A stretch of 64,000 nt of DNA from CBDBKE01 sp965218055 (GCA_965218055.1 CBDCKA010000001.1:1054001-1118000); one strand, 5' to 3'. Numbered from the stretch's first letter, positions 42,948-52,876 are shown. Program-made: numbers and translations. Notes: generated by a model from the letters alone, not told the origin.

Positions 42948-44555
42948 ATGAGCATGATCTTGCATCCAGACCGCGGCAGTTCTTGCCACTTCTTGTTGGC
43001 CCTGATGTTTCTTTTTCCTTTGACGCAGGCGGTTTCAGCGGCCGTGGAGCCGGGGACGTCCCTGAGCGAGGAGCAGAAGGCGGAGCACGTGCTGAACCGG
43101 CTGGGTTACGGCCCGCGGCCGGGCGACATCGAGCGCGTTCGCAAGCACGGGGTCCAGGCCTACATCGAACAGCAGTTGAACCCGGGGAAGATCAACGACA
43201 GCGCACTAGAAGAACGCCTGGAACCGCTGGCCACGCTACGACTCTCTAGCCGGGAATTGTTCCAGCAATACCCGCGGCCCGGCCAACTGCTTCGTCTGGC
43301 GCAGGCCGTCCGTGAGGGCCGCCGGGTACCGCCCCACCTCCGCGAGATCTACGATCGCTTCCTCAAGGACTCGCCCATGATGGAGAACGGCACCGACCGC
43401 CGCGCCATGATGGAGCAGATGAGCCCCGAGCAGCGTCGCTTCTTTCGGACGCACTCGCCGCGCCGCATTGTGGTCGAACTGCAGCAGGCCAAGCTGCTCC
43501 GGGCGGTTTACAGCGAGCGGCAGCTCCAGGAGCAAATGGTGGACTTCTGGATGAACCACTTCAACGTCCATATGGGCAAAGGCATGGGCCGCTGGCTGGT
43601 GACTAGCTATGAGCGCGACGCCATCCGACCGCGCGCGCTGGGCAAGTTTCGCGACCTGGTTCTGGCCACCGCCCGCCACCCGGCCATGCTCTTCTACCTG
43701 GATAATTTCCAGAGCTCGGCGCCCAACAGCGGCGGCGGGCGCGGGCGGAACCGCAGACGCGGGCTGAACGAGAATTACGCGCGCGAGTTGATGGAGCTGC
43801 ACACGCTGGGAGTGGACGGCGGTTACACCCAGAAGGACGTGGTGGAAGTAGCGCGCTGCTTCACCGGCTGGACGTTCCGGCCGCGCCGGGGCGCCAAATA
43901 CTTATTCCACCCTCGCATGCACGACCGGGGCGAAAAGCGGGTCCTGGGGGTCAGGATTCGCGCCGGCGGCGGCGAGCGAGACGGCATTCGGGTGATTGAC
44001 CTGCTGGTGAATCACCCTTCGACGGCGCGGTTCATCGCCACCAAGCTGGTGCGCCGCTTCGTCGCCGACGACCCGCCGGAGCCGCTGGTGCAACGTACTG
44101 CCGCCACGTTCCGGCAGAGCGGCGGCGATATCCGCCAGACCCTGCGCACCATCTTCGGCTCACCGGAGTTCTTTTCCGCCGAGGCGTATCGGGCCAAGGT
44201 GAAGAAGCCGGTGGAGCTGGTGGCCAGCGCGCTGCGCGCCTCGGGCGCCGAGGTCGGCTTCTCTCCGCCATTGTTGCAAACCGTGGCACGGCTGGGGGAG
44301 CCACTGTACTTATGCGAGCCCCCCACCGGCTACCCCGATGTGGCCCAGGCCTGGGTCAATGCCGGCTTGATGCTCAACCGGGTGAACTTTGCCACCGCCC
44401 TGGCCGCGAACCGGCTCCCACGCGTGCGCGTCCGGCCCCAGGCGGTGCGCCTGCCGAACCTCAGCCAACGGACTCAGGCAGCCCTCAGCAACGAAAGCGG
44501 GCCGGTCGGAATGGCCGGGTTGCTTCTTGGGTCGCCTGAATTTCAAAGGAGATGA
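42948..44555 (+). CDS. DUF1800 secreted protein
   Basis: 535 residues. A signal peptide (FLLALMFLFPLTQAVSA) precedes the DUF1800 core: HVLNRLGYGPRPGDIERV, MVDFWMNHFNVH, NENYARELMELHTLGVDGGY and ARCFTGWTF. DUF1800 genes are regularly paired with DUF1501 genes, as here: the DUF1501 ATG overlaps the stop of this gene by four bases. Role of the pair is unknown. Confidence 0.94.
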   Translation: MSMILHPDRGSSCHFLLALMFLFPLTQAVSAAVEPGTSLSEEQKAEHVLNRLGYGPRPGDIERVRKHGVQAYIEQQLNPGKINDSALEERLEPLATLRLSSRELFQQYPRPGQLLRLAQAVREGRRVPPHLREIYDRFLKDSPMMENGTDRRAMMEQMSPEQRRFFRTHSPRRIVVELQQAKLLRAVYSERQLQEQMVDFWMNHFNVHMGKGMGRWLVTSYERDAIRPRALGKFRDLVLATARHPAMLFYLDNFQSSAPNSGGGRGRNRRRGLNENYARELMELHTLGVDGGYTQKDVVEVARCFTGWTFRPRRGAKYLFHPRMHDRGEKRVLGVRIRAGGGERDGIRVIDLLVNHPSTARFIATKLVRRFVADDPPEPLVQRTAATFRQSGGDIRQTLRTIFGSPEFFSAEAYRAKVKKPVELVASALRASGAEVGFSPPLLQTVARLGEPLYLCEPPTGYPDVAQAWVNAGLMLNRVNFATALAANRLPRVRVRPQAVRLPNLSQRTQAALSNESGPVGMAGLLLGSPEFQRR

Positions 44556-45805
44556 AATCTATGCTCACTCGACGCTTCTTCCTCAAGGAGAGTGGGATTG
44601 CCGTTGCCGGCCTGGGTCTGGTGCCGTCGTTTCTGGCGCGGGCGGCGGTGACCAACCGCAGCCGGCGGAAAAATAAAACGCTGATCGCGATCTTCCAACG
44701 CGGAGCGGCTGATGGGTTGAACATGGTTGTGCCCTTCGCCGAGCGCGCCTACTACAACTTGCGGCCCTCGATCGCCATACCCGCACCCCGGAGGGGGTCT
44801 GCGCAATCGGGCGCAGCAGCCATGGATTTGGACGGTTTCTTTGCGCTGCACCCGGCGCTGGCCCCCTTCTATCGCCTTTACCAAGAGGGACACCTGGCCA
44901 TCGTTCAGGCGGCGGGATCGCCCCACAGTAGCCGATCGCACTTCGACGCCCAAGATTTTATGGAGACAGCCACGCCCGGAGTAAAGTCCACCAGCGACGG
45001 CTGGCTGAATCGCCACCTGGCATCGCAGCCGCGGCCGGGGGCGACGCCGTTCCGGGCCGTGGCCCTGGGGCCAGCATTGCCTCGTACCCTGCGGGGCCGT
45101 GCCCCGGCCCTGGCCATGAGCAGCATCCGGGAATTTCGCGTGCTTGCCGGCGAGGAACGCTTCCGAACTCTGTACGGCGGGGATGGCTCTGACTTGCTCT
45201 ACGGCACCGGGCAAGAGATGCTCGGCGCGATCGACTTCCTGCGGCGAGCCAACCCGGAGCAGTACCGGCCCGCCCGCGGAGTCCAGTATCCTCGCGGCCG
45301 TTTTGGCCAAAGCCTTCGCCAGATTGCCCAGCTCATCAAGGCCAACGTGGGGCTGGAGGTGGCTTTCGCGGATCCCGGCGGCTGGGACACCCACGCCAGG
45401 CAAGGCTCCCTGACCGGTCAGCTTCCGAACCTGCTGACCAATTTCAGCCGAGGAATCGCGGCCCTGTACGCCGACCTGGGCGACCGCATGGAAGACGTAG
45501 TGATTCTGACCATGTCGGAGTTTGGGCGCACGGTGGCGGAAAACGGCAACCGCGGCACCGACCATGGTCACGCCAACGCCATGTTTGTTCTGGGCGGGGT
45601 CGTACGCGGCGCTAAGGTGTACGGTCAATGGCCGGGGCTGGCCCGCGAGCAGCTCTACGAGGGCCGCGACCTGGCTTTAAGCACAGACTTCCGCGATGTC
45701 TTTGCCGAATTGATTGCCGCTCACCTCGGCAATCAGAACCTGACCGCCGTCTTCCCGGGTTTTGACGCGCAACCTGCAAACTTTCTCGGTCTGCTACAAT
45801 CCTAG
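44552..45805 (+). CDS. DUF1501 secreted protein, partner of DUF1800
   Basis: 417 residues with Tat-type leader TRRFFLKESGIAVAGLGL. Core motifs IFQRGAADGLNMVVP, GSPHSSRSHFDAQDFME and LTMSEFGRTVAENGNRGTDHG are clear. It belongs to a branch different from the two DUF1501 genes at 22638 and 32833, which pair with DUF1549/DUF1553. Translational coupling with DUF1800 is likely because of the ATGA overlap. Confidence 0.93.
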   Translation: MKSMLTRRFFLKESGIAVAGLGLVPSFLARAAVTNRSRRKNKTLIAIFQRGAADGLNMVVPFAERAYYNLRPSIAIPAPRRGSAQSGAAAMDLDGFFALHPALAPFYRLYQEGHLAIVQAAGSPHSSRSHFDAQDFMETATPGVKSTSDGWLNRHLASQPRPGATPFRAVALGPALPRTLRGRAPALAMSSIREFRVLAGEERFRTLYGGDGSDLLYGTGQEMLGAIDFLRRANPEQYRPARGVQYPRGRFGQSLRQIAQLIKANVGLEVAFADPGGWDTHARQGSLTGQLPNLLTNFSRGIAALYADLGDRMEDVVILTMSEFGRTVAENGNRGTDHGHANAMFVLGGVVRGAKVYGQWPGLAREQLYEGRDLALSTDFRDVFAELIAAHLGNQNLTAVFPGFDAQPANFLGLLQS

Positions 45806-45825
45806 CGTACTCCTGTTGTAAGGAC

Positions 45826-45848
45826 AGGACACCTGGCCACAGGTAGTG
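45826..45848 (+). repeat. Imperfect end-target-end junction resembling the MITE-like element
   Basis: AGGACACC, then GGCCACA, then GGTAGTG are arranged as in the downstream element (right end AGGACACTACC, target GGCCCACA, left end GGTAGTGTCCT). It may be a scar of an earlier insertion or the degenerate edge of a neighbouring element. Confidence 0.45.
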
Positions 45849-45880
45849 GTGCATTAGGGTGTTGCTAATGTACCAGCCCA

Positions 45881-46043
45881 GGCCCACAGGTAGTGTCCTC
45901 GGGGGGCTGTTATGGCTGCTATGAGTGACCTCGACTGGATCGGGGTCATCGCTTTAACCGTGGCAGCGGCTTGTCTTCTCTACAAATGGGCACGGCGGGC
46001 CCGTTAGTGGGACAACGCGAAATTAGGACACTACCGGCCCACA
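45881..46043 (+). mobile_element. MITE-like element with target-site duplication
   Basis: An 8-bp direct repeat GGCCCACA flanks the element (45881-45888 and 46036-46043). Inside are perfect 11-bp terminal inverted repeats, GGTAGTGTCCT (45889-45899) and AGGACACTACC (46025-46035). The body is 147 bp. This is the full structural signature of a non-autonomous transposed element. It has no transposase gene; the source transposase would be elsewhere in the genome. It lies in the gap between the DUF1501 gene and the RsbW-like gene. Confidence 0.82.
45912..46007 (+). CDS. Predicted 31-residue membrane peptide inside the MITE-like element
   Basis: An ATG at 45912 opens a 31-codon frame to the TAG at 46005, filling most of the space between the terminal repeats. 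Acidic residues (SDLD) precede a single hydrophobic helix (WIGVIALTVAAACLLYKW), and a basic tail (ARRAR) follows, so it would sit with the C-terminus inside. GGGGGG just before the ATG could bind the ribosome weakly. Too short to prove by inspection. Confidence 0.5.
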   Translation: MAAMSDLDWIGVIALTVAAACLLYKWARRAR

Positions 46044-46138
46044 CGACACGTTGACAAGCCTGTTCTGCTGTGTCATTTTAGGCAGTCGCTTTCGCGGTGG
46101 AACCCCTGCTCGGGAGTCATATCAGTCAGACCAGACAG

Positions 46139-46579
46139 ATGTCCTCAACGAACCGCGTAGAGGTGACACTGGAAAGCAGGCTGGAAAGCGTGGAGCGGGC
46201 CGAAGAACTGGCCAGCGAGTTTGCCCGCTCCGCCGGCTTTCACGAGGACGACCAGTTTCGGATCGGTATGGCTGTGCGGGAATCCATGGTCAATGCTGTG
46301 CACCATGGAAATCAGTACGACCCGCAGAAGAAGGCCTGCCTGTGCATGGAACTCGAAGCCCGCGCGCTGGTGGTCACAGTGACGGACCAGGGACCGGGCT
46401 TCGAACTTTCGCAGCTTCTCGACCCGCTGGCGGAGGAGAACCTGCTCAAGCAATCTGGTCGCGGAGTTTTTCTGATACGGACACTTGTGGATGAAGTTTC
46501 TGTGCGGCGTCTGTCGCCGGCGGGAGCCGAGATACGAATGGTGAAGTACCCATCGCCAAGCAACGGCAAGGAGGATTAG
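46139..46579 (+). CDS. RsbW-like serine kinase / anti-sigma factor
   Basis: 146 residues from the ATG at 46139, GHKL ATPase fold. N box ESMVNAVHHGN, G1 box VTDQGPGF, G2 box GRGVFLIRTLVDEV. Such proteins bind a sigma factor or phosphorylate a STAS antagonist. The STAS gene follows after 2 bases, the usual partner order reversed relative to rsbV-rsbW. A sigma factor gene is not in the window. Confidence 0.92.
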   Translation: MSSTNRVEVTLESRLESVERAEELASEFARSAGFHEDDQFRIGMAVRESMVNAVHHGNQYDPQKKACLCMELEARALVVTVTDQGPGFELSQLLDPLAEENLLKQSGRGVFLIRTLVDEVSVRRLSPAGAEIRMVKYPSPSNGKED

Positions 46580-46581
46580 CG

Positions 46582-46926
46582 GTGTCGATCAAAGCCAATA
46601 CACGGCAGGTCAACGGGGTCACGGTGGTGGACATCAGCGGTCGGATTACGCTGGGCGAGGGTTCGTCCACTCTGCGCGAGACAGTTCGCGATCTGCTCAA
46701 CCGCGGGGAAAAGAAAATCCTGTTGAACCTGGGTGACGTCACCTACATTGACAGCTCTGGGATTGGTGAGCTGGTCAGCGGTTTTACCACGGTCACCAAC
46801 CAGGGCGGACAGCTCAAACTGCTGAGCCTCACCAAGAAGGTGCACGACCTGCTGCAGATCACCAAGCTCTATACAGTGTTTGACGTTCACGACGACGAAA
46901 CTGGCGCGATTCGCAGCTTTTCCTAG
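46582..46926 (+). CDS. STAS-domain anti-sigma factor antagonist (RsbV-like)
   Basis: 114 residues, GTG start at 46582 two bases after the kinase gene. The STAS phosphorylation motif is YIDSSGIGELVSG, with the serine pair in place. It is the expected substrate of the upstream RsbW-like kinase; together they make a partner-switching module. Confidence 0.93.
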   Translation: MSIKANTRQVNGVTVVDISGRITLGEGSSTLRETVRDLLNRGEKKILLNLGDVTYIDSSGIGELVSGFTTVTNQGGQLKLLSLTKKVHDLLQITKLYTVFDVHDDETGAIRSFS

Positions 46927-46988
46927 CCACCTGCTCCCCGCGCCCGTAGTTTCAGGGTGCAGCGTGAGCGCGGTTCTTGTGCAGCCCC

Positions 46989-47267
46989 CTACCCGGCTCG
47001 GCTCTTGCGGACGCGCTTGGGTTTTGTCTCCTCAGGAAGCGCGCCTGCCCGAGGGGCGTTGAGGGAAGCCAGCACCTGCTCGTAGGCCGACAGCTTTTGT
47101 TTCCTGCCGCCGCCCTTCCCATGCCGGTATTCATGCTCGTGCTGGCAGGTGCGGCAGCGCACCCTGCTGACTACCCCATCCAGCATGGACACCACGGAGT
47201 GATTCGTCAGCAGCCGGCAGCGAGTGCAATAGTCGTCAATGATGTCACCCAAGCGAATGTCTGACAT
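46989..47267 (-). CDS. Small zinc-ribbon protein
   Basis: 92 residues. Two CxxC pairs (CTRC and CRTC, about 26 residues apart) make a plausible zinc ribbon; the C-terminus is basic (KPKRVRKS). The sequence begins SDIRLGDIIDDYC. It may bind nucleic acid or ribosomes. It lies between the two regulatory gene groups on the strand of the receiver-HATPase gene. Confidence 0.75.
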   Translation of the reverse strand: MSDIRLGDIIDDYCTRCRLLTNHSVVSMLDGVVSRVRCRTCQHEHEYRHGKGGGRKQKLSAYEQVLASLNAPRAGALPEETKPKRVRKSRAG

Positions 47268-47329
47268 GGCGCCTCCGGGTTTCCGGGCCTCAAGGTCGGG
47301 GCAGAACTAAACAGGCCCCGCTCGGCACA

Positions 47330-48166
47330 TCAACCCTTGGGGGGGCGGTTCAAGTAACGGGCAAAAACGACCTCGTTGCCTTGCTCGTTGTACACGAGCT
47401 CGTCGGCGATGCCTCGGGTCAGCAGGATCCCAAAACCGCCCGGACGTTTTCCAGTGGCCTCCCGCACTTCGAGGTGCTGGAACGGCTCCTCGTCCGGGTT
47501 GGTGATGGCGGCGTCAAACAGCTCCTCGAGGCGAAAGCCGCGGCCCGGATCGTTGATGCGGTAAAGAATGAGCTCGCTCAGGCGCAGGTAGCAGACTGTG
47601 ATCCGCCGGTCAGCCTCGCCCTCGCAGCCATGCTCGATGGCGTTGTTGAGCAGCTCGCGGAAGGCGATGCTGATCTCGCTGCGGGTCTCAGCGTCAATCT
47701 CCGCATGCAGTTGCTCAAAACACTTCCCCAGCCGCGCCACGACCTGAAAACTGGCCGGCACGTGCAATTCGATCCACTGGGGCGTGGCTGAAATGACCTT
47801 GATGGCCTCCTCACAGGCAAGCAGATTGGCTACCGCCGCCCGCAGGTCTTCCATCGCGAAGGGCTTGGCCAGAAAGTCGACAACATTTTCCCGGAGCGCT
47901 GCGAGCAGCCGGGCCTGGGTGTCGTGCCCGGTAATGATTAGCACGCGGGCCGCCGGATCTTTTTCCCGGATGCGCCGGATCACCTCTAGGCCCTCCATGC
48001 CCGGCAGGGTCAGGTCGCAGATGACGGCGTCGAAGGGCTGGGCGGCGTACAGCCCCACGCCCTGTTGTCCGGAAGTGGCGGTCACTACGGAATACTCGCG
48101 CAACCCAGCCTGTAAGACTTTCAGGATGAGCGGGTCGGCATCAATGATCAGTAGGCGGCCGGCCAT
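47330..48166 (-). CDS. Receiver domain fused to an RsbW-like HATPase
   Basis: 278 residues. The receiver domain (1-120) has the acidic pair in LLIIDADP, the phosphoacceptor in AVICDLTLPG, and the Lys in LAKPF. The C-terminal GHKL ATPase has N box FRELLNNAIEHGC, G1 INDPGRGF and G2 GGFGILLTRGIADEL. So a phosphorelay could directly gate an anti-sigma kinase. No histidine kinase is adjacent. It lies close to the separate RsbW/RsbV pair at 46139-46926. Confidence 0.92.
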   Translation of the reverse strand: MAGRLLIIDADPLILKVLQAGLREYSVVTATSGQQGVGLYAAQPFDAVICDLTLPGMEGLEVIRRIREKDPAARVLIITGHDTQARLLAALRENVVDFLAKPFAMEDLRAAVANLLACEEAIKVISATPQWIELHVPASFQVVARLGKCFEQLHAEIDAETRSEISIAFRELLNNAIEHGCEGEADRRITVCYLRLSELILYRINDPGRGFRLEELFDAAITNPDEEPFQHLEVREATGKRPGGFGILLTRGIADELVYNEQGNEVVFARYLNRPPKG

Positions 48167-48229
48167 CAGTAAACCAGGTCAAGGATCATCAGAGAAAGTG
48201 GCTCTCGTGAGATAGAATAAACCCTGGCG

Positions 48230-51200
48230 ATGAAACCGACAAAGCCTTTCCTCCGCTCGATTCTGTTTCTGGTACTGGTCTGGGGGTTCGCTGGCAGGGC
48301 GGGCTGGAGCCAGGGCTTGATCGAGATCCAGGCCGGCGGTGGTCCGGCCGGTTTCTGCGGCGACGGGGAACGCTCGCCCACCTCTTGCCTGCAACGGCCG
48401 CGCGGGATGACGGCGGATACCGACGGCAATCTTTACATTGCCGACACAGGCAACCAGCGGGTGCGCAGGATTACCCCCGGGGGGATCATCAGCACCTTTG
48501 CTGGTACCGGGACTTCCGGCTTCTCCGGAGACGGCGGGTCGGCGCTTCAGGCCAGTTTCCGCTCGCCAACCTCGGTTGCTTTCGACCCGCTCACCGGAGA
48601 CCTCTACATCATGGATTCGGGAAACAACCGAGTCCGCAAGGTGGCGGCGAACGGCATCATCACCACCATCGCCGGGGACGGTGCAACCACCTTCCGCGGC
48701 GACGGCGGGCCGGCGACGGCGGCGAGCATCAACCCCGGGGGCGGCCCGGCGGGCTTGCTGTGGACTGGGGTCGCCCTGTTTCTGACCGACATCCAAAACC
48801 AGCGCATCCGCAGAATTGATCTTAACGGCATCATCACCACCGTAGCCGGCACCGGCCAGCGTGGATTTGGCGGGGACGGCGGGCCTTCGACTCAGGCCTC
48901 ACTGAGGGACCCAGCCGGAACGCTCGCCGCGGATGCGCTAGGCAACCTTTACTTTTCCGATACGGGCAACCACCGCGTGCGCCGCATCAACCTGGTGGGA
49001 ATCATCAACACCGTAGCGGGCAGCAGCACCGGTGGCTTTGGCGGCGATGGCGGCCCGGCCACCTCAGCCTTCCTGCGGCTCCCCGTGGGTGTGGCCCTGG
49101 ACACTGCCGGCGCTCTTTACATCGCTGACAGCGGCAACGACCGGATCCGCCGAATGGGGCCCGATGGAATTATTAGCACCGTGGCCGGGGGAGGCATGAG
49201 CAACCCCGACGACGCCGACTTTTCCACCGACGTCAGCTTGCAGAGCCCGGAGGCGGTGTTCGCTGGCCCCCGCAACGTGTTCGTTGCGGACACCGACAAC
49301 AACCGGGTGCTCACAGCGCTGGGAGTCTTCGCCTCCCCGGGTCCGGTGACTGTGCTGCCCGCCCGCCGGGACTTCGAGGCCAAACTGGGGGGCGAGGTGC
49401 CTTCTCCCCAGGGCTTGGTGCTGTTCAGTCCGGACCTGTCGGAGTTTGCTTTCCAGGCAGAGGCCTCTACAGTTTCGGGTGGGGACTGGCTGGTTGTGCG
49501 ACCGCGGATTGGCTTTGCCCGCAGCGCCCTTCCGGTCTTCGTCAATCCCGGGAACCTGCCTGCCGGCTTCTACCAGGGCTCGATCACATTTGAGGTTGCC
49601 CAAGCCTCCAATTCACCCGTTACCGTGCCGGTCACCTTGACCGTCACCGACGAACCGCCGGCCCTGGCCGTAGCGCCCGATCGTCTGGCTTTCTCCGCCA
49701 TGGAAGGCGGCAATCCCTCGCCGCAGGCGCTGGACATCAGCAATGCAGGCGGCGGGACGCTTAACTGGACCGCAGACGTGCTTCTGCCGGCGGCTGCAGT
49801 GTCGTTGGGACCGTTCCCGCAGATCAACCTCTCCGCCACCGCCGGCACCGGCGCGCGACTCCGGTTCGCGTTTCAGTGGACAGTACCGGCGTTGGACCGG
49901 GTTCTTACCAAGCTGCGATCCTTGTCAGGACTACCAGCGAGCCCTTAGCCAGCCGCTTCATCCCGGTCCTGGTTCAGGTGACGCGGGCTACTGCGGTGTT
50001 GCGAACCAGCCAGTCAGGGCTGATCTTTGAGGCTGTCGAGGGATCCGGCGCACTGCCGTCGCGCGACTTCAAGGTGGTCAATGCCGGTTCCGGAGGCATG
50101 GCATGGATGGTGGAGATTCGCTCCATCTCCGGGGGGAATTGGCTGACGGTGTCGCCCACAGACGGCATCAGCACCGCCGGCCAGGCGCCGCTTAGCGTGT
50201 TCTTCAATGCGGACGCCACAGGCCTGGCGGCAGGCAGCTACCACGCAGTCGTGCGAATCCGGGCGCCGGGCGCGGCCAACTCGCCGCAATTCGTGCATGC
50301 GGTGCTGAACCTGTTACCGCCGGGCTCCACCCCGCCGCCGCAGCCTTCTCCTTCCGGGCTCCTGTTCCTGGCCAACGCCGGCGGCGCGCCCCCTGCGGCC
50401 CAGCCGGTTCGTGTGTTCACCGGCGGGGGTGCGCCCGTCAACTTCAGCGTCTCCGCCACCGCGATTGACGATGAGGACTGGCTGAGGGTGAATCCCAGCA
50501 ACGGCACCGCTTCGGCCACAACTCCAGGCCAACTCAGTGTCCGGGTGGATCCCAGCGCCCTGGCTGTGGGAGTTTATCGCGGGCTGGTGAACGTCGCGCT
50601 GTCGGATGGCAGCACACGCTCGGTAAACGTGCTGCTAGTGGTGGCGCCGTCCGGCACCTTCACCACGTCGGGCACCACGTCGGGCACGACGCCTGGCAGC
50701 ACTCTTATGGCAGAGCTCGAGCCACCCCGGTCGGCCCAGGAGGCTTGTACGCCGAGCAAGCTGGCCATGGTGCATACCGCGCTGGTGAGCAATTTTGCTT
50801 CCCCGGTGGGCTTCCCCATCCCGCTCGTCGCGCAGGTCACGGATGACTGCGGAACTGTGCAGACCGACGCCGCCGTGGTCAGCACCTTTTCCAGCGGCGA
50901 CCCGGCACTCGTCATGGCCAACCTGAAGAACGGCCAGTACAGCGGCACCTGGATCCCAACCTCCGCGGCTTCCATCGTGACCATCACCACCACCGCCGTG
51001 GCCTCTGGGTTTGAACAAGCCACAGCCCAGATTAGCGGCGCGATCGCCTCCAATGCCGTGCCGCAGGTGTACAGCGGGGGCGCCGTGCACGCCGCCAGCT
51101 TCGGCAAGGGAGCGCCGCTGGCGCCGGACTCAGTTTTTTCCATTTTCGGCACGAACCTGGCAGCCGACCAGTTCTTTGCGCAGGAAGTTCCCCTGCCGAA

Positions 51201-51765
51201 GGAATTAGGCGGCCTTTCAGCGACGATGGGCAACTTCGACGTCCCGCTCTTCTTCACCAGCGGCGGCCAGGTGAACGCTCAGGTGCCGTTCGACCTGCCC
51301 CCCGATAGTAGTGCGCAACTCGTAGTGAAGGTGGGTGAGGCCTTCACTGTTCCCGAGACTATCAACCTGAGCGCCGTACAGCCGGGAATCTTCACCGTAA
51401 ACCAGAGCGGCTCCGGACCGGGCGCCATCCTGGATGTCGACTTTGCTCTGGTCAGCTCCAGCAACCCGGTCCGGGCGGGAGACGTGATCCAGTTCTTCTG
51501 CACGGGTCTGGGCGCGACCAGCCCGCCGGTCTCGAGCGGCGAACCCTCGCCCAGCTCACCACCGGCCACTGTGGTCACCCCGGTCACCGCCACAGTGGAC
51601 GGCCTCTCCGCCCCGGTGCTGTTCAATGGTCTAGCACCGGGCTTTGTGGGCCTCTATCAGGTGAACGTACAGGTTCCTGCGGGGGTAAGCAGCGGTGAGG
51701 TAGACCTTGTGCTGACGCAGGGAGGCGTGAACAGCAACACCGTCACCATTTTTGTGACCCAATAG
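48230..51765 (+). pseudogene. NHL-repeat protein with TIGR03437-type C-terminus, split by a frameshift
   Basis: Two overlapping frames make one protein of about 1178 residues. Part 1 (48230 to about 49857) has a signal peptide and NHL-propeller repeats (GDGGPAT, FSDTGNHRVRRI) followed by an Ig-like domain. Part 2 (to 51765) has more Ig-like domains and the TIGR03437-type domain (AASFGKGAPLAPDSVFSIFG). Continuity is restored if GCGCGCG at 49851-49857 is two bases shorter, giving TPVRVSVDSTGVGPGSY. Could be a true inactivation or a read error. Confidence 0.85.
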
Positions 51766-52063
51766 TGGAGCCAGTGCGGCCGAAGGGACCCGGTTCGTTA
51801 TCAAGGGTGGCAAACTCAAGGGAGCCGCGCTACCTAGATTTATAGAATGTGGAGGGGCCGGGGATGATCCCAGCCGACGCCCTCGTGGCGCTGAGGCGCA
51901 CCGCCTACCCCCCTTAAGCGTGGTATCTCATTCTTAGCCACTGCCGACGGAGTAACCGGCGGCCAGTGGGGTATGCGGTGGGTGATTAACCATCACTATG
52001 CTGACCTGGACTCAGAGTCCATCCTGAACGAGGAGGCAGAGGTTGCCACGGCAGAGGGTTGCT

Positions 52064-52876
52064 ATGAAACGCATACTTTCGCTTGCACTCCTTGGGGCGC
52101 TCAGCGGCGGCACGCTGTGGGCGGCTGATCCCTGGAAATCAAATAAGAAGTACACCGAGTGGTCCGAGAAGGAGATCCGAAAGGTCTTGCAAAAGTCGCC
52201 GTGGGCCAAGACCGTCACCCTCACACTCTCCCCCGGCGCGGGGTTCGGACCTGGCGCGGGGGACGGAAGGCAACCAGGGGGCTATGGGAGGCGGTCCCGG
52301 GCTGGTGCTGGCGGTCCCACGGGCGCAGGAGGCCCCGGCGCGCCGGGCGGAGGGGGCTTTGGGGGGCCCTCGTCTGCCTCGACCGGCGGTGTAGGTGCAG
52401 GAGGCTCGTACCCACGCGCACGCAGCCGGTCCCTTGAATTGCTGGTGCGCTGGCACAGCGCCCTGCCCGTCCGCCAAGCCTACACGCGCCAGCAAGTCGC
52501 GGCCGAACAGATGTCGCCCGAACACGCAGAGCAACTGATTCAGGAGACTCCCAACCAGTACGTGGTGATGGTCAGCGGCATGCCAATGGCCGCGATGGGC
52601 GGCACGACTCCAGAGAAAGTCAAAGCCAGCAGTTACCTGAAGACAGGTCAGGGGCAGCGGATCATGGTGCAGGACGTGCGCATGTCCCGAGGGCAGGGTC
52701 AAGACGCGCCCACGTTTCAGGACCGGGTTTCCGACTTGTATTTTTTCTTCCCACGGGCGACTCCCATCGAGCTCAGCCACAAATCCGTCGAGTTCGTCAC
52801 CGAACTCGGCCGACATAAGATAAAGAAAAAATTCAAACTCAAGAAGATGCTGTTTGAAGGCAAACTGGAGCTTTGA
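52064..52876 (+). CDS. Secreted protein with glycine-rich insert, unknown function
   Basis: 270 residues from the ATG at 52064. The signal peptide ends near GTLWAAD; residues 15-55 (PWKSNKKYTEWSEKEIRKVL) look like a small helical domain. Residues of about 50-120 are Gly/Ala/Pro-rich low complexity. The C-terminal part is a beta-rich domain ending in a basic stretch (RHKIKKKFKLKKMLFEG). No family recognised. GTG/ATG choices upstream add only seven residues. Confidence 0.75.
   Translation: MKRILSLALLGALSGGTLWAADPWKSNKKYTEWSEKEIRKVLQKSPWAKTVTLTLSPGAGFGPGAGDGRQPGGYGRRSRAGAGGPTGAGGPGAPGGGGFGGPSSASTGGVGAGGSYPRARSRSLELLVRWHSALPVRQAYTRQQVAAEQMSPEHAEQLIQETPNQYVVMVSGMPMAAMGGTTPEKVKASSYLKTGQGQRIMVQDVRMSRGQGQDAPTFQDRVSDLYFFFPRATPIELSHKSVEFVTELGRHKIKKKFKLKKMLFEGKLEL

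Noticed and set aside
49850..49860. Programmed ribosomal frameshift in the NHL gene
   Set aside because: No slippery heptamer or pseudoknot near the site; a GC dinucleotide insertion explains it more simply.
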